Below, piece by piece: positions 1 through 7,319 of a DNA stretch of 64,000 nt. The stretch is taken from positions 1,736,001-1,800,000 of the forward strand of contig NZ_CANMQD010000001.1 of the NCBI RefSeq assembly GCF_947499945.1. The letters are read 5' to 3'. A program made the position numbers and the translations under genes. The stretch comes from an uncultured Sulfitobacter sp. Its GTDB lineage: Bacteria; Pseudomonadota; Alphaproteobacteria; Rhodobacterales; Rhodobacteraceae. The notes under the pieces were generated by a model. It was not told the origin of the DNA, searched no databases, and was given only the letters and a program-made list of their open reading frames with translations. Each line of letters opens with the position of its first letter. Positions within the stretch are counted from its first letter, which is position 1.

Positions 1-73
1 TCCGCGTGCCTCTACCCGCCCGTTAAAGCTGGGGAGCATATCGCTGGACGCAACAAAAAGAGCTTTGCGCAGT

Positions 74-865
74 TCAAGAAGGAATAACCAGCCTGCGATG
101 TGCAGTGATGGCTCCGTCGGTTTGCGCGATACGGTCAATGGCGTCTTGGATCGGCTCGAAGACCACCGCCATTGCATGTGCATTGGCGTGAATGAGTGTC
201 TCTTCATCCCATACGAGAGCCACATGCCCTTTCCAGAAAAGCAGGTCATTCCGCTCTGGTACGGCCGTATCGTCAAGCAGGGTACCCAGCTCGGCTTCTT
301 GCATATCGCTGTCACCGGGGCAGGATATGTTACAGGCAGCACAGGCTGCTTGCACCAGACCAGAGCAATCAATGCCCCAGCGGCTATTACCGCCCCACAG
401 GTAGGGCGTGCCTGCATAAAGGGAGGCGATATCGGCAGGATCATCTGCAAAATCATCAATTGCAGTGATGTGCTGTACCGGCACGAAGCCGTGCGAAGTC
501 TGGATGAAACCGTCTTGCTCGCCCGAGGAAGCGAGTAAGCTGCCGTGGCTCATGGCACTCCGGTCAATCGATTTGAATGCCGCGTTTTGATATCCGTGGC
601 TGCCAGGTGCGCTGACTTTATGGGTCAAAACCTGTGGCTTGGTCAGCGAGGCAACGCCTACAAACCCGCAATAGTCATCTGCATTTGCTTGGACATAGGC
701 CCAGCCCTCATGCCGCCATAGAACTTTGACCTCCGCACCCAGCAAAAGCTGGCGATCTCGCGCACCGTTGGGTTTGCGCAGAAGGTTCACCACCCCGCGC
801 CCGATTTGCGCGTCTTCATTCAGGCCGGAAAATTCGGGATCGGGGGTCAGTCGGGCGTGGGTCAT
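74..865 (-). CDS. NlpC/P60 family cysteine peptidase with SH3-like N-terminus
   Basis: A 263-residue protein of the C40 (NlpC/P60) cell-wall hydrolase family, which cleaves peptide stems of peptidoglycan or related amides. The first ~90 residues look like SH3-type repeats (GWAYVQ..DDYCGFVG at 55-70). The catalytic domain follows: GIDCSGLVQ puts the nucleophile at Cys167, KGHVALV gives the general-base His214, and LIHANAH gives the third polar residue near His226. No signal peptide is visible, so export would need another route or the enzyme acts in the cytoplasm. The start overlaps the stop of the M17 aminopeptidase gene by four bases (ATGA), so the two are translationally coupled and probably both process peptides, perhaps murein-derived. 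Family assignment is firm; the substrate is inference. Confidence 0.9.
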   Translation of the reverse strand: MTHARLTPDPEFSGLNEDAQIGRGVVNLLRKPNGARDRQLLLGAEVKVLWRHEGWAYVQANADDYCGFVGVASLTKPQVLTHKVSAPGSHGYQNAAFKSIDRSAMSHGSLLASSGEQDGFIQTSHGFVPVQHITAIDDFADDPADIASLYAGTPYLWGGNSRWGIDCSGLVQAACAACNISCPGDSDMQEAELGTLLDDTAVPERNDLLFWKGHVALVWDEETLIHANAHAMAVVFEPIQDAIDRIAQTDGAITAHRRLVIPS

Positions 866-2244
866 TTGGTCAATATCCTGTCGAGAGCGTCTAGCAATGC
901 GCGGGTGCCTTGCCCCACGCCCCCCTTGGCGCGCGCGGGTGCGGCGACGGGTTGCCAGCCGTATATGTCGAAGTGCGCATAGTTGCTAGCAGTCACGAAC
1001 CGCCTCAGAAAAAGGGCTGCGGTGATGCACCCTGCAAACCCGCCAGAGGGTGCATTATCGAGGTCGGCAACCACAGGCTCTATCATATTTTCATAGGGAT
1101 CATGGAAGGGCAGGCGCCAGACAGGGTCCGCAACAGATGCAGCAGATGCCTCAAGAGCGGCAACAAACTTGGTATCATCGCTGAAATAGGGTGCGAGGTC
1201 GGGGCCAACTGCGACGCGTGCAGCGCCCGTCAGGGTTGCCATCGAGATGATTTGATCGGGTTTCTCTTCATCTGCCAAAGCTAATGCATCGGCCAGCACC
1301 AAACGACCCTCGGCATCGGTATTGTTGATCTCAACGGTTAGACCCTTGCGAGAAATCAGGATGTCCTGCGGGCGAAATGCGTTGCTAGAAACCGAGTTTT
1401 CAACGGCGGGGATTAGCACGCGAAGTTGCACCTGCACGCCTGTGGCCATGATCATATGCGCAAGGCCCAATACTGCGGCAGCACCGCCCATATCTTTTTT
1501 CATCAATCCCATTGAGGCACTGGGTTTCAGGTTCAAACCACCCGTGTCAAAACAAACACCCTTACCGACCAATGTGAGCTTGGGACCTGCATCGCCCCAA
1601 CGCATGTCAATCAAGCGTGGCGCACGATCAGCGGCCCTGCCCACTGTGTGGATCATTGGCAGATTCGCCTTCAGTAGGTCCTCCCCCACAGTGACTTCAA
1701 TCTTTGCGCCGTGCATATCGGCAAGATCGCGAGAGGCTTGCTCCAGATCGGGCGGCCCCATGTCGGAGGCAGGTGTATTGATCAGTGTGCGGGTGAGCGC
1801 TTCGCCATTTGCAATCGCTTCGACACGGGTGACGTCAACACCTGCGGGTGCGACCAGATAAGCAGTCATCGGAGGAATGGTTTTATAACGATCAAAGCGA
1901 TAACTGCTCAGCAGCCAGCCAAGTGCTTCGATCTCTAACTGGTCCTTTGGCACGCCACTTGCGATACGGTACGTACCCGCAGGCAGTTTCACCGCCGCGG
2001 CCGCAAGATGGAACCTCCCCCGTTTCCGTGTTGTGTCGCTGCCGTACCCTACCACGGCAAGGGCGGGGTATTTGTCAGTGGCAGGCAGCGTGAGTGCCTG
2101 ACCAATTGCACCGGTAAATCCGCTGGCCCGTGCCCATTCAGCAGTCGCCGCAGGCAACGTCGCTAGCCACGCATTCGCCTCATCCTGAGGTACGACATAA
2201 AGATTAATCACATCAGATGTGGTGGTGGCGAAACTTAATGTCAT
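862..2244 (-). CDS. M17 leucyl aminopeptidase family protein
   Basis: A 460-residue cytosolic dinuclear-metal aminopeptidase that removes N-terminal residues from peptides. The M17 signature NTDAEGRL is at 308-315, supplying Asp310, Glu312 and Arg314. The other metal and catalytic residues are visible as Lys228 and Asp233 in GKGVCFDTGG, Lys240, and Asp251 in KKDMGGAAA. The N-terminal ~140 residues are the divergent non-catalytic domain typical of alphaproteobacterial PepA-like paralogues. It ends four bases inside the NlpC/P60 gene, forming an operon. It lies 69 bases downstream of the small Hpt-like gene on the same strand. The start at 2244 has a weak AAGG-type ribosome site about 13 bases upstream. 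It could be the main PepA or a second M17 enzyme; one window cannot decide. Confidence 0.93.
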   Translation of the reverse strand: MTLSFATTTSDVINLYVVPQDEANAWLATLPAATAEWARASGFTGAIGQALTLPATDKYPALAVVGYGSDTTRKRGRFHLAAAAVKLPAGTYRIASGVPKDQLEIEALGWLLSSYRFDRYKTIPPMTAYLVAPAGVDVTRVEAIANGEALTRTLINTPASDMGPPDLEQASRDLADMHGAKIEVTVGEDLLKANLPMIHTVGRAADRAPRLIDMRWGDAGPKLTLVGKGVCFDTGGLNLKPSASMGLMKKDMGGAAAVLGLAHMIMATGVQVQLRVLIPAVENSVSSNAFRPQDILISRKGLTVEINNTDAEGRLVLADALALADEEKPDQIISMATLTGAARVAVGPDLAPYFSDDTKFVAALEASAASVADPVWRLPFHDPYENMIEPVVADLDNAPSGGFAGCITAALFLRRFVTASNYAHFDIYGWQPVAAPARAKGGVGQGTRALLDALDRILTK

Positions 2245-2313
2245 GGGCGTGCAGACCTTTCAGATGAAATACGTTCGCCAGCCTAGACAATCCTGCCCCC
2301 GCTGCAAGCGGCC

Positions 2314-2694
2314 TCAGATGCTCAGGTCTTCCATAGACCATATCGCTGATAGCGACCGCTCTCCAATCCGCAGCATCCTTGATAATGTGGCGGCAACAGC
2401 GACGTCATCGTCGGCATCAAGGCAAACGGTCACATCAGCGGCGACCTGCGCAAGGCGGTGCATTCCGATCTGGTCTGCAATCGCAATCAGTGACCGCGCA
2501 TGTTTGCGTAGCTGCACAGGATTTTTGGAACGCCACAGCGCATCACACTGTGCTAAACGCACGGCCAACTCCTCCATCGCGCGGGAAATGACATTCCCCG
2601 CACCTGCTTCTCCCAACTGCGCATAGAGTGTTCCCAGCCTGACCTGATCCAGCTGGATTTGTTCGGCAACACGGATATTTACAATGTGGTTCAT
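2314..2694 (-). CDS. Small alpha-helical protein resembling a histidine phosphotransfer (Hpt) domain
   Basis: A 126-residue protein with no signal peptide or membrane segment. It appears all-helical and is not matched confidently to a named family. Residues 61-92 (QLRKHARSLIAIADQIG, then HRLAQVAADV) resemble the core helix hairpin of Hpt domains, with His65 where the phosphorylated histidine would be and an IG..RLA second helix. The Lys-Gly that usually follows the histidine (HxxKGSS) is replaced by Ser-Leu-Ile, so phosphotransfer is not certain. It is first in a minus-strand run with the M17 and NlpC/P60 genes and is divergent from the carbonic anhydrase gene across 148 bases. The Hpt call is inference from pattern only. 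Confidence 0.6.
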   Translation of the reverse strand: MNHIVNIRVAEQIQLDQVRLGTLYAQLGEAGAGNVISRAMEELAVRLAQCDALWRSKNPVQLRKHARSLIAIADQIGMHRLAQVAADVTVCLDADDDVAVAATLSRMLRIGERSLSAIWSMEDLSI

Positions 2695-2842
2695 CTCTCA
2701 CCCCTAAATTATGCCCCCACGGCTGACGTCCTTATGAGGGGCAGGAGTTTTTAAATGGTTGCCGCCAAGCGGTGTTTTCGCTCGAATTCGGTGATAATTC
2801 AGTCTAACTGTGTGCGAACAATTATCAGGAGGCCCGCTTTCC

Positions 2843-3493
2843 ATGAACGAGGCAAAGCCCTTACCAAGCTACTTATTGCAGCGCTATCACGGTTGGAAAG
2901 CCACCACTTACGCGGAGAATAGCGCGTGGTACCGCAAGCTCGCGACAGGGGGGCAGCATCCCCGCGCGATGGTTATTTCGTGCTGTGACAGCCGAGTGCA
3001 TGTGACATCGATTTTTGGCGCGGATCAGGGAGAGTTCTTTATCCACCGTAATATCGCCAACCTTGTACCGGCTTATAAACCGGATGGGGCGCAGCACGGA
3101 ACCTCGGCCGCAGTGGAATACGCAGTGCGTGTGCTGAAAGTTGCGCATCTTATTGTGTTGGGTCACTCGAATTGTGGTGGCGTGCAGGGGTGTCTGGACA
3201 TGTGCACAGGCCATGCGCCTGACCTCGACGAAAAAGAGAGTTTTGTCGGGCGATGGATGGACATCTTGCGACCCAAGTACGAGTTGGTCAAGGATATCGC
3301 TGATCCCGCAGAGCAGGTTCGCCAGCTCGAAAAGCACTCGATTATGATCTCGCTCGAAAACTTAATGACGTTTCCATGGCTTGCGGAGAAGGTCACATCA
3401 GGTGATTTGACGATACATGGAATGTGGACCGATATCGCCGAAGGCGGTCTGGAGTACTATAGCCCCGAGACGCAGTTGTTCGAGCCAGTCTAA
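2843..3493 (+). CDS. Beta-class carbonic anhydrase
   Basis: A 216-residue zinc enzyme interconverting CO2 and bicarbonate. The zinc ligands and catalytic dyad are visible: CCDSR at 47-51 (Cys47, Asp49, Arg51) and GHSNCGG at 107-113 (His108, Cys111). The N-terminus SYLLQRYHGWK is typical of the proteobacterial clade. The start at 2843 is chosen because a perfect AGGAGG lies ten bases upstream at 2827-2832; an upstream in-frame codon at 2810 lacks such a site. It is followed after 38 bases by an SbtA-type bicarbonate transporter and then an SbtB-like PII protein. Context therefore suggests bicarbonate supply and retention for carboxylation reactions rather than only pH control. Confidence 0.95.
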   Translation: MNEAKPLPSYLLQRYHGWKATTYAENSAWYRKLATGGQHPRAMVISCCDSRVHVTSIFGADQGEFFIHRNIANLVPAYKPDGAQHGTSAAVEYAVRVLKVAHLIVLGHSNCGGVQGCLDMCTGHAPDLDEKESFVGRWMDILRPKYELVKDIADPAEQVRQLEKHSIMISLENLMTFPWLAEKVTSGDLTIHGMWTDIAEGGLEYYSPETQLFEPV

Positions 3494-3531
3494 GCCCAGG
3501 TGTGTTTGGTGTTTCTAAACAAGGTATTTGA

Positions 3532-4515
3532 ATGTCTGAGTTTCTGAGTCTTGCTGGGCAGAACTTGCTCTCACCGATCATCCTCAGCTTTGTGCTTGGT
3601 CTTTTGGCAGCGCTTGCCCAGTCTGATTTGAACATTCCCGAGGCTGTTGCAAAGGGCATGTCGATCTATTTGCTGTTCGCCATCGGCTTCAAGGGCGGGG
3701 CCAGTGTTGCTTCCTACGGACTTGATGCGCGGCTGGGCTTTTCCTTGCTTGCGGGAATAGTTTTGTCTGCTCTGCTGCCTATCATTGCTTTTGGATTGCT
3801 GAAGGTGATGACGGGGATGAGTCGTCTGGACGCTGCGGCAGTTGCTGCGCATTATGGCTCGATCTCGATCGTGACCTTTGTTGCGGCGACTTCGGTGTTG
3901 GAAGGGCGAGGCATCCCGTCCGAAGGATACATGGTAGCAGTCGCCGCAGCCATGGAGGCGCCTGCGATCCTGTCCGCGCTTTGGCTCATTTCACGTGGCG
4001 GTGGTGCTGACTCCAAAGGGATGGACAGTGCGTTGCTGCGGGAGATCATGCTCAACGGCTCCATCGTTTTGCTGGTTGGCGCTTTTGCAATAGGCTGGGT
4101 TACTGGAGAGCAGGGCCTCAAGGAAATCGAGAGCTTTATCGTTAACCCGTTCAAAGGGGTGCTGTGCCTCTTCCTGCTGGATATGGGGTTAGTCGCCGGA
4201 CGCGGTTTGCGCGGTGGTGGCGGTGTGTTGACTCGCGGTGTGCTGGCGTTTGGCGTCGTAATGCCCTTGGTAGGGGCTATGTTCGGCCTAGGGGCTGGCA
4301 TGTTGCTGGGGCTGAGCTCTGGTGGTGTGGCGCTGATGATGGTGCTGTCTGCTTCGGCCTCCTACATCGCCGTCCCAGCCGCGATGCGCGTCGCCTTGCC
4401 CGAGGCGAACCCGTCGCTCTATCTCACTCTGTCGCTGGGTGTGACTTTTCCTTTTAACCTGACCATCGGTATCCCGCTCTATGTCGGAATTGCCATGGCC
4501 GTTAGCGGAGGCTGA
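3532..4515 (+). CDS. sbtA: SbtA-family sodium-dependent bicarbonate transporter
   Basis: A 327-residue integral membrane protein of the SbtA/DUF897 family, known in cyanobacteria as a high-affinity Na+/HCO3- symporter. About ten hydrophobic segments are visible in two inverted halves. Conserved family stretches include the N-terminal SPIILSFVLG, the FKGG motif near residue 54, AAHYGSIS near 104-111, and MVLSASASYIAVPAAMR in the C-terminal half. The gene sits between a beta-carbonic anhydrase and, three bases after its stop, a small PII-like gene. This is the arrangement expected if the PII protein gates the carrier. No RuBisCO or carboxysome gene is in this window, so the carrier probably supplies bicarbonate to anaplerotic carboxylases; that is inference. 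Confidence 0.92.
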   Translation: MSEFLSLAGQNLLSPIILSFVLGLLAALAQSDLNIPEAVAKGMSIYLLFAIGFKGGASVASYGLDARLGFSLLAGIVLSALLPIIAFGLLKVMTGMSRLDAAAVAAHYGSISIVTFVAATSVLEGRGIPSEGYMVAVAAAMEAPAILSALWLISRGGGADSKGMDSALLREIMLNGSIVLLVGAFAIGWVTGEQGLKEIESFIVNPFKGVLCLFLLDMGLVAGRGLRGGGGVLTRGVLAFGVVMPLVGAMFGLGAGMLLGLSSGGVALMMVLSASASYIAVPAAMRVALPEANPSLYLTLSLGVTFPFNLTIGIPLYVGIAMAVSGG

Positions 4516-4518
4516 ATT

Positions 4519-4830
4519 ATGGAAACTCACAAAGCGAAGCGGGTCGAAATCACCATCGAAAACGTGATGGAATCGCGCCTGACCGATGCGCTGCGCAAGG
4601 CGGGGGTGACGGGATATTCCATTCTGCCCGTTCTGGGCGGATCAGGCCGTTCGGGTCCATGGACACGTGCAGGTCAGGTAAGCCGTGCGCAGGGCATGGT
4701 GCAGGTGGTCTGCATTATTAAACCCGAGCGCCTTGATGCGCTACTTGATGCCGCCTTTGCCGTGGTAGAGCGGCACATCGGTGTGGTGAGCATCGTCGAT
4801 TGTGACGTCCTGCGGGCCGAACGGTTTTAA
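4519..4830 (+). CDS. SbtB-like PII family regulator
   Basis: A 103-residue protein with the ferredoxin-like layout of PII signal proteins: strand KRVEITIEN, helix ESRLTDALRKAGVTGYSILPV, a glycine-rich T-loop region (GGSGRSGPWTR) and strand MVQVVCIIKPERLDALLDAAFAVV. In cyanobacteria SbtB binds adenine nucleotides and plugs SbtA. Here the gene follows sbtA by three bases with an overlapping expression signal, supporting the same partnership. The canonical PII uridylylation tyrosine region is not conserved and the cyanobacterial C-terminal Cys-Gly-Pro loop is absent; the protein ends VLRAERF. It is therefore not a GlnB/GlnK nitrogen regulator. The nucleotide ligand is unknown. Confidence 0.85.
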   Translation: METHKAKRVEITIENVMESRLTDALRKAGVTGYSILPVLGGSGRSGPWTRAGQVSRAQGMVQVVCIIKPERLDALLDAAFAVVERHIGVVSIVDCDVLRAERF

Positions 4831-4845
4831 CGCACCGTTAACCGT
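4821..4845. promoter_or_regulatory. CtrA-like box inside an inverted repeat
   Basis: Bases 4827-4842 read TTAA, seven bases, TTAAC, which matches the published CtrA full-site consensus TTAA-N7-TTAAC exactly. The same stretch is framed by ACGGTT (4821-4826) and its reverse complement AACCGT (4840-4845). It covers the stop of the SbtB-like gene and ends 19 bases before the start of the ribbon-helix-helix gene at 4865. It could be a CtrA site, an operator for the adjacent ribbon-helix-helix protein, or chance. Confidence 0.45.
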
Positions 4846-4864
4846 ACCTGACGCAGGCTTGGGT

Positions 4865-5530
4865 ATGGAATTGGAATCAGTCACTCTCAAACTCCCCCGC
4901 GAACTTCTGTCTGGCGCACAACGTGTCGCGACAGCACGCGATGTCAGCATCGGCCATATGGTGCGCCAACTGCTCAAGCGGGAGGTGGACCGTCAACTTG
5001 GTACATCACGTGAAGGTGGTCCCGACAAGCGGCTTCTGACTGCGCTCAAAGCGCTGCTTGCGCGTGATATGGAAGAGGCGAGTGACTGGAGCGATCTGGC
5101 TGATCGGTTGCGCCTGCACGGCTATGAATTGCGTGAAGTGCGTGGCGGAATTATCCTGCGCAAATCCAGTTGCGGTACTCATGTTTGCAAGGCGGCCGAG
5201 ATAGGCTTCTCCGAAGCAATACTGGCCAAACGTTTTGGCGCTCCGATGCCCCGTCCTGCACACATCAATACGCATCTGGGTGTAATGCCCGCAGGGGATA
5301 TTGATGCAACGCGCCACGCGATGCTGTCAGAAAATTTTGCACAGGCCAAAGGCTGGCCTGACCTGATAAACCGACTTGCTTGTGTAGGGATGGAGCTGCG
5401 GCCTGTCGGCGCTGACCTTGGCGTGTACGTCGCAGCGACAAGCAGGCATCTATGCAACGCAGGTTCGATTGGTGCGCCGCTCGGCACGCTTGTCCATCGC
5501 TTTGGTGGTCCTTTACCGGGTCACTCTTAA
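4865..5530 (+). CDS. Ribbon-helix-helix-like protein with a tandem duplicated domain
   Basis: A 221-residue protein I cannot name. Residues 1-45 look like a ribbon-helix-helix DNA-binding fold (ESVTLKLPRELL, then a helix pair ending VRQLLKREVDRQLG). The rest contains two copies of a ~63-residue unit, at about 68-130 and 157-219. Aligned positions are W75/W164, DL 77-78/166-167, RL 81-82/170-171, G86/G175, ELR 88-90/177-179, C108/C197, IG 113-114/202-203 and RFGxPxP 123-129/212-218. The pattern of Trp, Asp-Leu, Gly and Arg-Phe-Gly recalls small domains seen in mobilization relaxases, but I infer this only by eye. The start at 4865 excludes an upstream extension into sbtB. The gene is 34 bases downstream of the bicarbonate operon. 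Confidence 0.75.
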   Translation: MELESVTLKLPRELLSGAQRVATARDVSIGHMVRQLLKREVDRQLGTSREGGPDKRLLTALKALLARDMEEASDWSDLADRLRLHGYELREVRGGIILRKSSCGTHVCKAAEIGFSEAILAKRFGAPMPRPAHINTHLGVMPAGDIDATRHAMLSENFAQAKGWPDLINRLACVGMELRPVGADLGVYVAATSRHLCNAGSIGAPLGTLVHRFGGPLPGHS

Positions 5531-5605
5531 CCTGCGGTGATGGGCAAAGCCTAGACAAACTGCCGCGGTAAAATCAAAATGCGGAAATGAACTCGCAGCG
5601 TTAGG

Positions 5606-7216
5606 TCAGTGCAGCACCTTTCCATCGGGCCAGCGCACAACCTGCTCGATTGTAATTTGCTGGTTGGCTTCAGCGGCCAGTGAAAAGCTCCACTGCACAA
5701 GGCCGCGCCGCTCGTCCACGTCGGTCACGCTCGCCTTGGGCTGGGCATTCCATTCAATTATCAGATCATCCTGTTCGCTATAGGGACGCGCCTCAAGCAG
5801 CTCTACATCCCAGGCTTCACGACCAAGGTTTTCGATGTTCATGCGCACTTCCTGCGTTTGGGCATTGCTCCGGCTGATAAGACCGCGATCGCCTTCGCTT
5901 TGGTCGATGATCTTGTGACTTAGGCGAAGATCTTCGATTGGACCAAATGCTTGGGTGAGTGTCCCGCCTGCTGGCACTGCGGCAAAACTGCTGCGCCCCA
6001 CCAGCGATCCATCAATAAACACCTGTGCGCTATCTGCGGCGAGCAAAGGTTCGAGGCCTTCGTTTTTTGCCTCTGCCATCAAGAAGGCAGTGCTGTCACG
6101 AGAAGGAACTGCCCGCGCAAATACGCGGGCGTTGAATTCGAGCGCGTCCAGTTCAACCCGCGCCCCTTCGGCACTTTGCGCGATGGTGAGCGGGGAGGGC
6201 AGTGTGTATGTCACACCAGGTCCGTCAAAGTTGGGCTGCGGCACCGGCGCTGCTTCCATCGCAACCATTGGTGCGCCGGCCACATCAGCACTCAAGCTGG
6301 ACCGTTGGAGTTCTTTGCGCCGCTCAGGATCTTCAAAGCGGAGCAATGGGGGATACAGCTCGGAGGGTACAACCTGACCGCTTGGCGCAAGCGTAGAGAG
6401 CGTGAGAGCCACGTCTTCCCAATTCTCCCCGCTGTTTTGGTAGATCAGCGCGGCGCGGCGCAATGATATGCGACTATCATCACCTCGCGAAAGCACCACA
6501 TCATATGTCGGCTGCCAAGAAGCGCGGGCGGGATAGCTTACTGAGGCAATAACGGTGCCAGTTTCCTGTGCCGCAATGGAAAGAGCCAGAAGCGCTTTTG
6601 GCTCTGCTGGTGGTGTGAGTGCGGCGAGGGCTGCACGGGCATCTGCAAGATTACGCTCAAGTGCTTCGCGCCCTTCTGCGATGTCCCTAACATCCCGAAC
6701 GGCCTGTGCCTGCGCAAGTAGGGCATTCAAAATCTCGGCATCAATCATCTGCCCAAGCTCGGCCAATGCCTGTGGAGCGGAGGGCAAGGTATCGCTGGAT
6801 GCGAGGCTCTCTAGAAATTTGACCCGTGCATCTGCTGCATTCGCACCAAATCCGGCATCTTGTGCGGCATCGTTTAACTCAAGCAGCGCGCGTTCTGCTG
6901 TCTTAATCTGTTCCTTCGCAGCAACCACCGCTTCGCTGTCATTGTTTGGCTGCGGCGGAAGTGCATCAGTGCGCAACCGCGTGCCGCTGAGGTTCGCACC
7001 GCTGACCGAGACACGCAAACTGCCCGCATCGATCCATTGCGGCAGATCGGGAAGCACAACTTCATGCACGCCAGCGTTCACATCAACGCTAATCTCGCGG
7101 GTAACCATAGCAAAACCGCTATAGACGGTCGCCGCCGTCGGAGCCGAGGTGACTGTATAAGTGTCGGCCAAAGCAGGAAGCGGGAGAGCGGCAAGGGCGA
7201 GAGGGAGCAAGCGCAT
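5606..7216 (-). CDS. DUF4139 (MuiA-like) secreted protein
   Basis: A 536-residue protein beginning with a clear signal peptide (MRLLPLALAALPLPALA, cleavage before DTYTVTS), hence periplasmic or surface located. The N-terminal DUF4140 part is followed by an acidic helical stretch with coiled-coil character around residues 90-200, then the DUF4139 domain with repeated beta strands (GTVIASVSYPARASWQPTYD). Members are called mucoidy inhibitor A homologues after a Saccharomyces/Myxococcus-type annotation, but the biochemical role is not established. The start at 7216 is preferred over upstream codons because it creates the signal peptide. It stands alone: a terminator separates it from asd upstream, and it converges with the duplicated-domain gene. 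Confidence 0.88.
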   Translation of the reverse strand: MRLLPLALAALPLPALADTYTVTSAPTAATVYSGFAMVTREISVDVNAGVHEVVLPDLPQWIDAGSLRVSVSGANLSGTRLRTDALPPQPNNDSEAVVAAKEQIKTAERALLELNDAAQDAGFGANAADARVKFLESLASSDTLPSAPQALAELGQMIDAEILNALLAQAQAVRDVRDIAEGREALERNLADARAALAALTPPAEPKALLALSIAAQETGTVIASVSYPARASWQPTYDVVLSRGDDSRISLRRAALIYQNSGENWEDVALTLSTLAPSGQVVPSELYPPLLRFEDPERRKELQRSSLSADVAGAPMVAMEAAPVPQPNFDGPGVTYTLPSPLTIAQSAEGARVELDALEFNARVFARAVPSRDSTAFLMAEAKNEGLEPLLAADSAQVFIDGSLVGRSSFAAVPAGGTLTQAFGPIEDLRLSHKIIDQSEGDRGLISRSNAQTQEVRMNIENLGREAWDVELLEARPYSEQDDLIIEWNAQPKASVTDVDERRGLVQWSFSLAAEANQQITIEQVVRWPDGKVLH

Positions 7217-7263
7217 ATTTATGTGGTCCTTATGTTCAGCACCAACATGCATCGCGGCAGGCC

Positions 7264-7294
7264 AAAGAAAAAGGGGCGCCCGCGCAGGCACCCC
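7264..7294 (-). terminator. Intrinsic terminator after asd
   Basis: Read on the minus strand, an eight-pair stem (GGGGTGCC with GGCGCCCC, one G-T pair, six-base loop) is followed at once by TTTTTCTTT. It lies 26 bases past the asd stop and would separate asd from the DUF4139 gene. Confidence 0.85.
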
Positions 7295-7319
7295 TCAACC
7301 ATATCCATATGGGCGGAAA

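Noticed and set aside
1-73. Minus-strand frame that could begin near base 39 and leave the window
   Set aside because: Only about a dozen codons are visible, without a clear ribosome site, so no gene can be supported.
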